Origin: Trichaptum fuscoviolaceum
Lineage: Eukaryota > Basidiomycota > Agaricomycetes > Hymenochaetales > Trichaptaceae
DNA: 64,000 bases
Assembly (NCBI GenBank): GCA_910574455.1
Contig: CAJSYZ010000011.1
Location: forward strand, 3,952,941 to 4,016,940
Direction of reading: 5' to 3'
The position numbers and the translations under genes were made by a program. Below are positions 11,796 to 21,712 of this stretch, in pieces (positions within the stretch are counted from its first letter, which is position 1; the number at the start of each line of letters is the position of its first letter). The notes under the pieces were generated by a model. It was not told where the DNA came from. It made no database searches and saw nothing but the letters and a program-made list of their open reading frames with translations.

Positions 11796-13697
11796 CTACT
11801 CGATGTCTTCAGTATCTGCAAGGGTGGAATTCGTTGTGATTTGTCGGATTCGCTCAACGACAACTGCCATACATGGGCGGTCACACGGTTTGGCAGACCA
11901 ACATCCCTCTATCAAAGACCAGAGCTCATTGGAGAGACCCCTTTCTTCCGCGGGCTGTGGGGGACGGGGTGGACGGTAATCTTGGAAGGCTACCTTGTGA
12001 ATTACTTGTGCATCCCTAAGGTTGGAAAAGGGTGCCTTTTCTGTGAATATCTTGATTGAACTTTAGTCAATCACCATCTGAGATCAAAGACAGATTCTGA
12101 CCTCAAGACAGACACACGCAAAAGCATACACGTCGCTTTGGGGTGTAGTGCCGGAATCAACGTTGCTGAATCGTTCCGGAACCAGAAGTTCTGGTGCCTG
12201 CCAGCGTAGTGATCCTTGTACCGAATGTGAATCGTTGGACACCTCAAGGTTAACCCCCACAATTCTAGGTTGCCCATCATCGCCTATTAGCACATTTGAC
12301 TGGGCTCATTTAAGTTCTTCACTTATATTTCCACAGTGTTTTTATAACATACCGCACGAAAATCACCATGTACTTCAGCGGGATTCAATCCATGCAGATA
12401 CTGCATACCGTTTGCAATGCCTAGTATCTAGACAAGATATAAGCCACAACACATAGTACAAATCAAAACAGACACCATACCATTGATGTACGACTGCTCA
12501 ATGGATGTTGATTTAGGAAATGTAGTAGATTCCCATTTTTCATCCATGGTGAAACTAGTGCAAATTGGCGTCCACTGGCAGAGCCATTTCTAAAGCTAAC
12601 ATCGCATACACCCAGGAAGGGCATGATATTGTTATGGTGCAGCCTATGCCAAAAGGAGACTCGAGGATAATGTAACTTAAAGAACATATCAACGTCTCGT
12701 TGTGCTAGTGCAAAAAAAAAGGATAGCATACCGGGAGATTCTCTTGGTTAGCTTCGGTGGTCCCGTGATTCCGCAGTACCTTTATTGCGACGAGAGTTTC
12801 TCCTCTAATCCCGCGCCAGAGTTCCCCGGATGCGTCTTCTGAGATACGAATACAGTCTTCCCACTTCACGTCACGCACTAAGGGGTATAAGGGAAGCTGA
12901 GCCAGCTCTTTGATAGTCCTCGAATATAATTCGACAAGTCGACGTCGATCTTTGAGTCTATTCTCAAGCTGAAGCGTCTGTGGAATGAATGAGAATAATT
13001 ATCGAAAGACAAGCGAAGAACGTATCTACCTCGTGGAATCTATCAATGAAACAAGTACGAGCTTTCGGGGAAAGGACATTACGTATCGTTTCAATGAGCT
13101 CGTCCGCTGTACTTTTCTCCAAGAGGTCTTCCAGTGCTCTTTCGAAGTCAAGAAGATCAAAGGTTTGGGACACAGCGAGTACATTGAGGCGATACTTGAG
13201 ACTTGTCCCACCTAAAGTGTCTATGGAAGTAGGAACGGTAGAAGCCTGGCTATGAGGAATTCTGAGAGACACAGAGGATCCTGCGGTAGAACTTGAAGCG
13301 TGAGTTGATGAACTTGGCAACCTCGTTTCATCGGTGGCGAACACGTGCTTCTTGAGCTTTTGTAATTTCTCTTCTTCCATAGGTTTGGGAAGCAGTTCCT
13401 TGCCATCTATGCCAAACGATCTTAAGCTGTGCGAAGCATACAAAGAATCTGATAACATACCCATAATAATGCCAACTTGTTCGGACAAACTGTCGCATAT
13501 TGTCTCCGTAGATTGCACTGAACAGCGGATCCAAGTTTCACCGTCTTGCATTGTCTCGTTATCTTCGTCAACTACTGTATCAAAATCAGGTAGTAGAGAG
13601 ATTGTCATAACGTACATATAAGAAGTCCATCCATGTAGACGAAGTCATCTGGAAATTTATCTTCGCTAGAACGAATGTCCCAGCTGCCATTTTCCAT
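11796..13697 (-). CDS. TKL-type protein kinase-like protein, probable pseudokinase
   Basis: The N-terminal segment (to 13030) is acidic and Ser-rich, with a helical region (FERALEDLLEKSTADELIE). It is followed by a kinase-like domain in exons 12977-12732, 12704-12482, 12427-12353, 12299-12102 and 12050-11796. The VAIK lysine is kept (LVAIKVLRNHG), then HHNNIMPFLGV, VSPWMKNGNLLHFL, the catalytic-loop region VHGDFRASNVLI, SLRWQAPELL, SDVYAFACVCLE and the C-lobe CWSAKPCDRP. However, the glycine-rich loop reads SEDASGELWRG and the DFG position reads GVN (RIVGVNLEVS), so catalysis is doubtful. All introns have GT-AG ends, but the exon ending 12732 and the exon starting 12704 do not join in frame. 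That means a misplaced splice site or a frameshift in the N-lobe. The start at 13697 (MENGSWDIRSS, joined by a short intron) is a best guess; an alternative is 13617. The closest relative in the window is the intact kinase at 50178-52924. Confidence 0.65.
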
Positions 13698-13977
13698 TAC
13701 CTTCTAAAGTATTAGATATCCGACAAAGCCTTGCATGCCAATTGACACTCAGCACTCACAGATAGAAGGCATGTAATATGGTTGTCATGGAAACACGCAT
13801 AATCTCCGCGTAGCGTCTGAAAACATGATCGTTCACTAAGTGGCAATCCAACGAATAAAAAGGCGCACTCTGAATAAAAAGGCGAAGATTTTGTCGTACA
13901 TGGATGGAGGATCGTACTGCTGCTAAAGAGATCATTAAATAGTCACAAATCACAATTACAAAGTATTTGGTAGTAAA

Positions 13978-15211
13978 TCATACCTCAATAGACGTTGAAC
14001 TTTTGGAATCAATGTCAGAAAAGTCGCTCATGCCTGACTCAACTGCCTCATTGTCTGGGTCGTCAGAACCATCATAATCGGGATCTTGGGGTTCCGCTTC
14101 TGCTTTAATCTTAAGAAACTTGAAGTGGTCCCGTTTTCTAACCCTGTACACTTTCATGAAGACACACTGGTTGATCCCTTCTCCGTCCTCCTCCTTCTCC
14201 TCTTGCTCTACTTCATCAGTAGCCACCCATCTTCCAGACTTTCCCTGTGCTTCCATCCTTTCTCTTCCCGCCACCCTCGGTACGGTTATCTCCTCTCCAT
14301 CTTCCCTTTCCACATCCATTTCCGTGTCCATGACTTCATCTTCATTGCTGTCCTGATTTTCGTTGCTATCTAAGTATTTCTCGAGAATTCGTGGACCTCG
14401 TCTATAAGTTGGTCCTTGGCGGATCGGTACTGATGTACTATTCGACCAAGTAATCCAACCACCAAGAGATATATTGCCGACATTGCTAGGTCCACCTCCT
14501 TGCATAGTAAAGCGACATTCAACCTTTTGGCTATGGAAAGTCGCCATTGCCCAAGCTGTAACAAGATCAACACCAGTCACAAGCATGAGATCTTTGAGTT
14601 CGATCTTCTCAATATAGTGGGCTCGTATCCAATCGGTTATTTCTGTCCAGTGACTGATATAATGATCCTCTAGCGAATTGACAAATTCAGCGTGAAGATG
14701 AACGGTAGGGCCTTTGACAATTAGGGCAGCACCCTTGTCATGTTGGCAAGAAAGCCGGATTTCTATACCAGTAGAGGCCGGCCTAACATACGAGGTATCC
14801 TTGTTAGATAATGTACAGAGAAAATGAGTAAGCATTGTATTACCCTCCGATTCCAGCTTGCATATTAATCTGGGTGACGCCCTCTGACGTGTACGGTTGT
14901 CCTTCCATTAATGGTGTTATGCTGTCGAGGATACCCTCATATTCACTTGGGGCAGGAATTCCGGCCAGTTGTACCTCCGTAGAGTTGGTAGAACTGTCTC
15001 CTGGTCGGCGTTTAATGCATTTTGCAGTTGTACTCGAGGAGAATATGTTGAGAATACTCATGAATTTGCCAGTTTCATGGAAGTATCCAATGTCGCCTAT
15101 CTTCGGCGGACTTTTACCCTTGCCAGGATCAGGTTCAAATACGGGAGTTCCTCGCGTCTTGTCTTTCAAATTGGTCATACGTTCGATGTAGACCTCTTTC
15201 GGGGAAGGCAT
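13978..15211 (-). CDS. Basidiomycete-specific protein of unknown function, paralog C
   Basis: Exon 1 (15211-14844) begins MPSPKEVYIER, matching the start of paralog A at 6325, and carries FEPDPGKGK and IGDIGYFHETGKF. The intron has GTAATA and TTAG ends. Exon 2 (14782 down to 13978) gives IEIRLSCQHDKGAALIVKG, then LMLVTGVDLVTAWAMATF, GGWITWSNSTSVPIRQGP, an acidic Glu/Asp-rich insertion of about 80 residues that is absent from paralog A, NQCVFMKVYRV, and an acidic tail ending STSIEV. The reading frame is open throughout. It is more divergent from A than B is, so it is an older paralog. GTATGA at the end of exon 2 could be a splice donor, so the true C-terminus may lie downstream. An in-frame ATG at 15232 is an alternative start. 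Function unknown. Confidence 0.78.
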
Positions 15212-16739
15212 GGGCCAACGAATTTGATTCAAAGGGTGAAGCTGTGATGGGTGGTGTGCTAGAAGCGTTGCAGTCGACTCTTAGGGTGCTTAAATAGAAC
15301 TGAGAGAGACAAAAGAGTGCCAGGTGTATATATATATATCTGGCATCGGATATGTAGGGTCAGGGGTGTTCCAGACTCTTGTTCGTCCACGTCCATCGCA
15401 TGCACTGCAGATTCTTGATGGCATTCTATAGATGGCTCGTAAAGACGCCCGTTGGCAAGAACTTTCCAACACTCACCAATTTGTCAAATAAAATGAGAAA
15501 AGCCCTTCTCGTGTAGTACCCCTTGTCCAGACTCCAGAACTCCCGAGATGTTCTGGAATATTTCTCGTAGTTACAAACAAGCAAAATCAGAGGCTATGTT
15601 CATGGAAGAAGGCAAACACATAGCTGTGTAGCTGAGTGCACCCAGATTGATACGCAGCGCCTCGGACCACTATCGTTAATGGTCATGTGCGTCTTATTCA
15701 AGGCACCTTTCCCGTGTTAGCTGTGTTGCGTATCTGTGCCACAATAACGATCAATGATCAGTCTTTCCTCTTGTGCACTGAGTTCATTGCGGATACGTAC
15801 AGACTTTCCGTTGAGACCCGCGAGTACACATCCATTCCCTCTTACAAATTTGGAACAGTACGATTGCAAGATCTCGATCAGGTACCCTCATACACGATAC
15901 GCCAGTGGTTGGTAGAAGGTTTGATCTTGAGCGTATATCTGAAAAGGGATGTCCTTCAGGGCGTACAATGTGGTGTCACAATACTCAGCGTCGAGCGCCA
16001 GTCAAAACGTCAAGTACATGGCATTCTAAGCCATCGACCTGCTGATGATCAAAGACCGATAGGCACTTTAAGAAATGGTGGCCGTTTAAGAATGCTAACT
16101 TGATCAGCTTCCTCGGCAGTGCTCGATGCTAGCAGGGAGCCGCAAATCTGCGAATCAGTCAGTTCAGCAAGAATTTGCAGAGCGGGCCGTGACGGGGAGC
16201 TACTGGCGACTGCTGAGTCAGTTCCAGTTGCCGCGAAAACTGCGCAGCATCAGAGTTGAAGAGTGACAGTAGCAGTCTGAGTGACTGAATCATTTAATGC
16301 GAAGATTGCCAAGGTAGACAGCTGCTGTAGTACAGCGGATTGCGATGAAGTGGCGACACCGTGTCGCCAACCTGGACCCTAGTCTCACATTCTTGAATTT
16401 AGGAGTGTAAGCTCTAGCTCTAGTGACGATAAGAATGAACTGAGCCTGAGGTGATCGGAATGAAGCAGACTCATCACTCGGCAGTGGAAAACGTCACCCG
16501 TGGAAACCATGTCCGTTCATCCTTCTTTCGGTTCTCTTTACTGCATATTCATCGTCACGACCAGCTTTACCCACTTTAGCAAGCTTAACAATCAAGAAAA
16601 CTCACTTGGTGTTTAAAAACTTCAATACTCTCCGCGTTCACCAATCCAGCCGTTGATTTCAACCCGCCTTGCACATCCTTTGCAGCATCGATGCCTTGAT
16701 CGCACTGGTTCATCCCTTACGTCTGCCACGCATAGTCCT
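15212..16739. other. Intergenic with one unassigned 138-codon frame
   Basis: A + strand frame at 15687-16103 is the longest in this stretch (138 residues). It has no domain that I recognise, no upstream promoter signal and no splice-consistent extension, so I do not call it a gene. A (TA)n run lies at about 15329-15341. The rest is featureless. Confidence 0.35.
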
Positions 16740-17225
16740 GACAACTTCTTTCATTCAGTTTTTTCACTGTACGTCTCTCGGTTTCGAAATGTTTTCGCAA
16801 ATGTCTTAACCCATGGGACCAGGACGACGGGAAGTTCCATGTTGATGTCATTCGAAGAGATGGAGTCGTCTAGATGGAAGACCAGTCAAGGATTTGGGAG
16901 TTACGAAGGTAAGAAACTCGGATCCTTGCCTCGCCACTCACCCGATGTTCCTGACATTATGGTGGTCCTGAAGTGAAACTCTTTCGTGCCTCTATCAGTA
17001 CACACCGGTGCCACTTCATCGCCTTTCCCTTGCTCGGCGACGTGCCTTCTGCACTCGGTTCGTCCCTGCTAACAGAAAGCCTCTAAAGCTAGGGCGACAA
17101 AGAAGGCTCGTGATTCTTCGCTGAATCTTAAAAGCTATTTTCTTCTAAGTCGTTCGGGTATAGGTATGTGAAACCATTGAACATCGTTTCCGAATTCCAA
17201 GAAAACTTGCTGTGTTCTCGGAGTT
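16740..17225 (+). repeat. Dispersed repeat, copy 2
   Basis: This is the relative of 2140-2590 described there, with the same block order. This copy ends about 30 bp before the 3' flank homology of the Egh16-like gene begins (about 17255), whereas copy 1 has no Egh16-like gene beside it. Repeat and gene therefore seem to have been duplicated independently. Confidence 0.7.
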
Positions 17226-17490
17226 CTCCGACAGGGATTGCATCAGTGAATTGCCAAATTAGGACTGATTGAACCCGAAAATTGGAAGTGAGCGGCGCAT
17301 CTCAGCACTAGTGAGATGATTTATGTACTCGAGGATTTGAATTAATGATCAGGAGTATATACAGCAGATTGGAGGACTATGTACTAATAATGTCAAATGC
17401 TTTATTACTCGCAACCTTTGGATTCTAGACAGTCTATACACATGCACCTGACATGTCTCCAGCCACTTTGCGAGACCAAATTGCTGGTAC

Positions 17491-18868
17491 TTAGTAGAGG
17501 TCACGGTCTCCAATAATGCGGGAACGCTTGACACGCTCAAGACGATCGGCGAGGCGCTTAGCGCGGAAGCGGAACTTCTCGAGGTCCTCAGCGAGCAGGC
17601 GGTCAGCCTCTTCGAGAGAGACGTCGTCGTCGTTGGTCTCCTCCTCGTCGAACTTTGCGAGTTCCTCGTCATCAGAGACCGGGCTGCGCCTCGAGGAGCG
17701 GCGGACCATGCGGCGTCCGCATGTTGAGCCGGTCGAGCCAATTTTGACAGCATCTACGGCAACGCCAGTCGTGGTCGCGGCGGCATCGGTCGACGTGGCG
17801 GTAGAGCTGACAACTGCGGAGTCGGTCGCGGCGGTCGAGGTGGCCACGGCGGTGGAGTTAACGGCTGCAGAGTCAGTTGCGGCGGTCGAAGTAGCAACAG
17901 CAGTAGAGCTGACGGCTGCAGAGTCCGTCGCGACGGTGGTAGTGGCGGCAGCAGAGTCGGTAGAGGACACAGTAGCCGCGACGGAGGAAGAGACAACCGC
18001 TGAGGTCGTTGTGGTGTTGTTCGCGACATTAGTGACTAGGATAGAAGTCAGTTTCGATTTCTGATGTCTGAGGATCAGAAGAAGAATAACAAACCTGCAG
18101 CACAACCACCGAAGGGACCCGCGGCGGCAGCGTTCCTGCAGCGGACGATGCAAGCATCTCCGTTCGGACCACCTTTGCAGGTCATCCCAGCAGGCATTTC
18201 TGAAGTAAGACGTTAGAGTTTGTCGGATAAAAACCAGATTGAGCGAACTCACGAGCGACGAGAGGGAAGTCAGTCGCCTTCGCGTTGCTTCGGGAGTTCC
18301 TTCCGGGAACATTTGTCGTAACGGTCATGGCGACGAAATCCGCGCCAGTGCCATCAGCAGACACAGCGCAGGTGTAAGGACTGAGAAAGTAGGATACCCG
18401 TTAGATCTATACGAACTTTAAAGGTTGTGCAAGTAGACTTACCCGGCTCCGTCTCCGTTAATTTGATGCAGCGTCATCGTGACGGTGCCATCCGCGTTGA
18501 CTGAAGGAAGTCCAGCCGAGGACGCAGCTGTGGATAAGGTAGCAAAGAATCAGGTCACTGACGCGTCGTACGTATGAAGACAAGTAACTACCTGCTAACT
18601 GCGCAGCGACGTTGTTGTTTCCGCCCGCAAGCGTGCGTCCACATACGCCTGCCCGGTTAGTTTGGATCTCGATGTTTCGGATGATGCTCGTATCCTGCTG
18701 GAAGGGATTCCTAGTCGTTCCGGTGCGAGGCGTAGTGGAGATGACACCGAAGCCTTGCGCAGTGATGCCGTTGGCGCCTTTGACGGCTGTCAACACGCCA
18801 TGAGCGCTAGCGCTACTTGCGAGGGCAAAGAGAGCAAGAAGGGAGGAGAAGGACGCGTTGAAGTGCAT
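17491..18868 (-). CDS. Egh16-like (Gas1/MAS-type) secreted protein, paralog 2
   Basis: Five exons: 18868-18592, 18527-18443, 18380-18253, 18199-18095 and 18035-17491, 379 residues in total. All junctions have GT-AG ends and keep frame. The protein starts MHFNASFSSLLALFALASSASAHGV, a clear signal peptide with cleavage near SAHG. The conserved core follows: ITAQGFGVISTTPRTGTTR, VCGRTLAGGNNN, SVNADGTVTMTLHQINGDGAG, PYTCAVSADGTGADFVAMTV, and Cys-rich GGPNGDACIVRCRNAAAAGPFGGC. This matches the fungal Egh16-like family (Blumeria gEgh16, Magnaporthe MAS1/MAS3), whose members are secreted and often induced during surface contact or infection. Their biochemical role is unknown. The C-terminal half is a low-complexity Ala/Thr/Ser/Val repeat (units like ATDSAAVSSTAVATST), then a basic patch (CGRRMVRRSSRR) and a conserved acidic/helical end (EELAKFDEEET, then LERVKRSRIIGDRDLY). 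The core and end match the gene at 61831-63449; the linker does not. Confidence 0.88.
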
Positions 18869-19058
18869 GGCTGAATTGGAATATGCAAGAATGTGAATGA
18901 AATAAAGGGCGATTGAGAGCTGAGGCACTGCCTGTTTGTTGAACGAGGGATAAAGTGAATACAAGAAGAAATGTGCGCAGCACAGAAGAAGCAAGAAAGG
19001 GATGAGGAGGTGAGTGGGAGAAGAGCAACCTGAAGAACTTGACGTCGACTTACAGCGT

Positions 19059-19066
19059 CTTATATA
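19059..19066 (-). promoter_or_regulatory. TATA box of Egh16-like paralog 2
   Basis: TATATAAG on the minus strand lies about 190 bp before the ATG at 18868. The surrounding sequence (GGCGCA upstream; GTCGACG and TTCTTCAG downstream) is shared with the promoter at 61619, which supports a real core promoter and transcription start just downstream. Confidence 0.7.
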
Positions 19067-20048
19067 CCGTATCGCACTGCGCCATTTGTCGGCCAAATGA
19101 ATAGGGTTGCTGCAGCGCAAGTCGCTCAGCGAGGGCCAAGGCCAACATGTCAAAGTTGTTTCCAAATAGTGGAGCAGTGCTCGGTGACATAGATCCAATG
19201 GCGGGCAAAAGTAGCCAATGCTCAAGCTGGTAACCAACCGAATTTGTCTGTTGTTTAGGACACATTTGAAATTTATTCGTAAGTCGAGCGAACCGAAGGA
19301 GGATCGTCGAAACATACATGTACAATGTGTGCCGACGTCACAATCTGTCTTGAGACATTCGAGTAGCGAGGGTCTGTTCCCGCCCTCTCGTCGCTACCTG
19401 TCACGAAGCCATCACTACCCCAGCTGATGCCTCTACATTGGCTGGGCATTGCAAATATCATAAGGATCCTGACCATACACGACGGGTATGTCGGCTCAGG
19501 CTATTTCATCTGAGAGGCGAAGTTAGACCCAGAATCAGCGGTCAGAGTAAGAGATACACGCCTGTGTTCGTCCGCTCGGCTTGCTCACCCTCGATATCCA
19601 ATCAAACAACAAAGCCTGAGGATGACATTTCATTCTAAAAAAGCTCGGGAGCCTCCAGGTAGCAGCGAGCGATGTTGACCTAATATTCCAGCTTCGAGTC
19701 TCAACCTCAAATTGCTTTTGGTGTGATAACTAATCCTGAGGCTCGCTGATGGAGACGTTGGAATGAGGAAAGTCGTACAGTCACCCGGGCCGTCGCGAAC
19801 TTGAAGCAAAAAAAGGTTTGCGTAATATGTGACTGTGACTGTAGTCATGTGCAAAGGGCTGTTTGTGACACACAGCCAAAACAAACTACTACATAGTACT
19901 AGTAGTACAAAGTGACATCTACTAGACGACTCGGACGGCGGCGGCGACGCGTCTCAACTCTCTCATCTATAATTTCTTACCACCTTTTACCATCTGAATT
20001 CTAGAGTGCCATTATCCCGCATATATCTTCTTACGACTCTCTGCTACT
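19067..20048. other. Divergent intergenic region
   Basis: The left part holds the promoter of the Egh16-like gene (conserved to about 19180). The right part holds the promoter of F-box gene 1; the block around GAGTGCCATTATCCCGC (about 20004-20020) is repeated upstream of F-box gene 2. A small palindrome-rich patch, TAGTACTAGTAGTAC, lies near 19895-19910. No gene is seen between them. Confidence 0.45.
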
Positions 20049-20056
20049 TATATAAA
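20049..20056 (+). promoter_or_regulatory. TATA box of F-box gene 1
   Basis: TATATAAA lies about 75 bp before the ATG at 20130. The homologous position upstream of F-box gene 2 has lost the perfect motif (ACTTTTTAAGG), although the flanks are conserved. Confidence 0.55.
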
Positions 20057-20129
20057 GGAGTAACGGGATCTCATCTGCAAGCCAAGGCATACAGAAACAA
20101 GCGGACGAGCTTACCGTACGGACTGCTCG

Positions 20130-21712
20130 ATGGACATACACATGTTGTTGCAGGACATCGCCACTTGCGAATTCCACGCGCGTAGGCTTCGCGACAACTT
20201 ATCTGGAAGTTCTGATCTTGGGCTGAACTTCGATAACGTGTAAGTTGATTTCTCTGACATACTAAAAGGAATGCAAATCCAACCCCGCACCATAGTGATT
20301 ACCGAGATACAGCTACTGTTGAGAGCTATCTCGCCCAAGGGAAAGAGCTCCTACGTCCTCTCAAAGAATTTGGGAAAGTTCTTCAGTCTCTCACGCGGCA
20401 CACGGAGTACGCAATAGATAAGATAGAAAACAAAATGCAGCCGTTGGTCCTCCATGATGGAATCAACTCCTTGCCGGACGAGGTCCTAGCTATGATCTTT
20501 GACTACGCGATCAGCAGCGGTGATGACGAGAATGAAGAATGTGATGCGCGCACTCTCACGAGTGTGAACCACAAGTTTAGAAATGCCGCACTGGGGTCTC
20601 ACAGATTATGGTCAACTCTGTCGTACGGGAACGGGAAGAAGGCGTTCAAGTTTTTCCTGAAGAGAAGTGGAGATGCACCTTTAACGATAGATTTGGGTAT
20701 AAATCCACCGAAATGGTATATGGATGAGGTACTGGCGTTGGGGAACAGATGGGGGAAAGTCGTGGTTCATCAAAATATGCTTGGATTCATGTCTCAAGTG
20801 CGTGAATATGGCAAACGAGAATGTGCCCACCAATCATATCCAAGACTTAAAGCCTTAGAGATTTTCTTATCTAACGGCTTGCACCGTGAGGACTTCGATT
20901 TCACATGGCATATCCCTGCAATTAAATCCCTCATCTGCATGAACGTCATACCCACCTTATCCGACGAATCCTTCGCTTCCCTTACGACGTTAGAATTGAC
21001 AATGGACGAAGGCTACGTCCTAGATGAAATCCTGCCACAACTACAATTGATGCAAAACCTCCAATTTCTCTCTCTTGTTATAGGGGACGTGGACAAATCT
21101 TGGGATCTCGACGACTACTCGGACTGCGACCTGAAGTCTCTCCAAAGTCTACACTTGGCATGGTCGCATGTCTCGGTAGAAGATCTCGACGTGTTTCTGG
21201 ACAAGATCAACACGGAGAACGTCAAGAAAGTTGAACTCAACTTTCTTGAATCTTTCGGAGATGAAATTAGCCCGGAGATCAACTGTGTTTTCGATTCTTG
21301 CGACAAATTAAAGCCCCACATTCGGTTTCCATCTCTCGAAGATATCACGATTGTGGCCGCCCACCTCGAGAATCTGGATGGCCTTGCCTTGGAAGCAGGG
21401 CTATTATTCGACTATCCAAAAATAAAAAACCTTCATATTCAACTCCCTTTCATTGAACCCCTCGATAGTCACCTAATGAAGAACCACCAATTGGACATTA
21501 AAACCATAGCCATTGAGGGTTGTCTAATTGGTGCCTCTGAATTTCTCGAATGTCTACTCTCGCATGTAAATCCAGACGGATCACGGTTATGTAGCGGTCT
21601 GACCAAGCTGACGGTATGGGGATGTGCAGAGGTGTCGAGGAACTTCCTGATGGACTATCTGCCGGAGGAAAAAATAGACTTTCTTCCGTATGAAGTTCCG
21701 TACTTTTTTTGA
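20130..21712 (+). CDS. F-box protein with leucine-rich-like C-terminal region, copy 1
   Basis: Two exons (20130-20239 and 20296-21712) encode 508 residues. Exon 1 gives MDIHMLLQDIATCEFHARRL, a short coiled segment. The join at TV/DYRDTATV is identical in copy 2. The F-box-like motif is INSLPDEVLAMIFDYAIS, followed by LTSVNHKFRNAALGSHRLWSTL (residues about 130-185). The rest is built of irregular Leu-rich segments (for example SFASLTTLELTMD, LQFLSLVIGDV, SGLTKLTVWGC), as in Agaricomycete F-box proteins with degenerate LRRs. The expected role is as a substrate receptor of an SCF ubiquitin ligase, in cytoplasm or nucleus. That is inferred from the family, and the target is unknown. The ORF is complete and ends LPYEVPYFF. 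Copy 2 lies at 35263-36835 on the other strand. Confidence 0.88.

Noticed and set aside
15687..16103. 138-residue plus-strand frame
   Set aside because: No domain, no splice-consistent neighbours, and no paralog in a window where most real genes have one. Left as unassigned.
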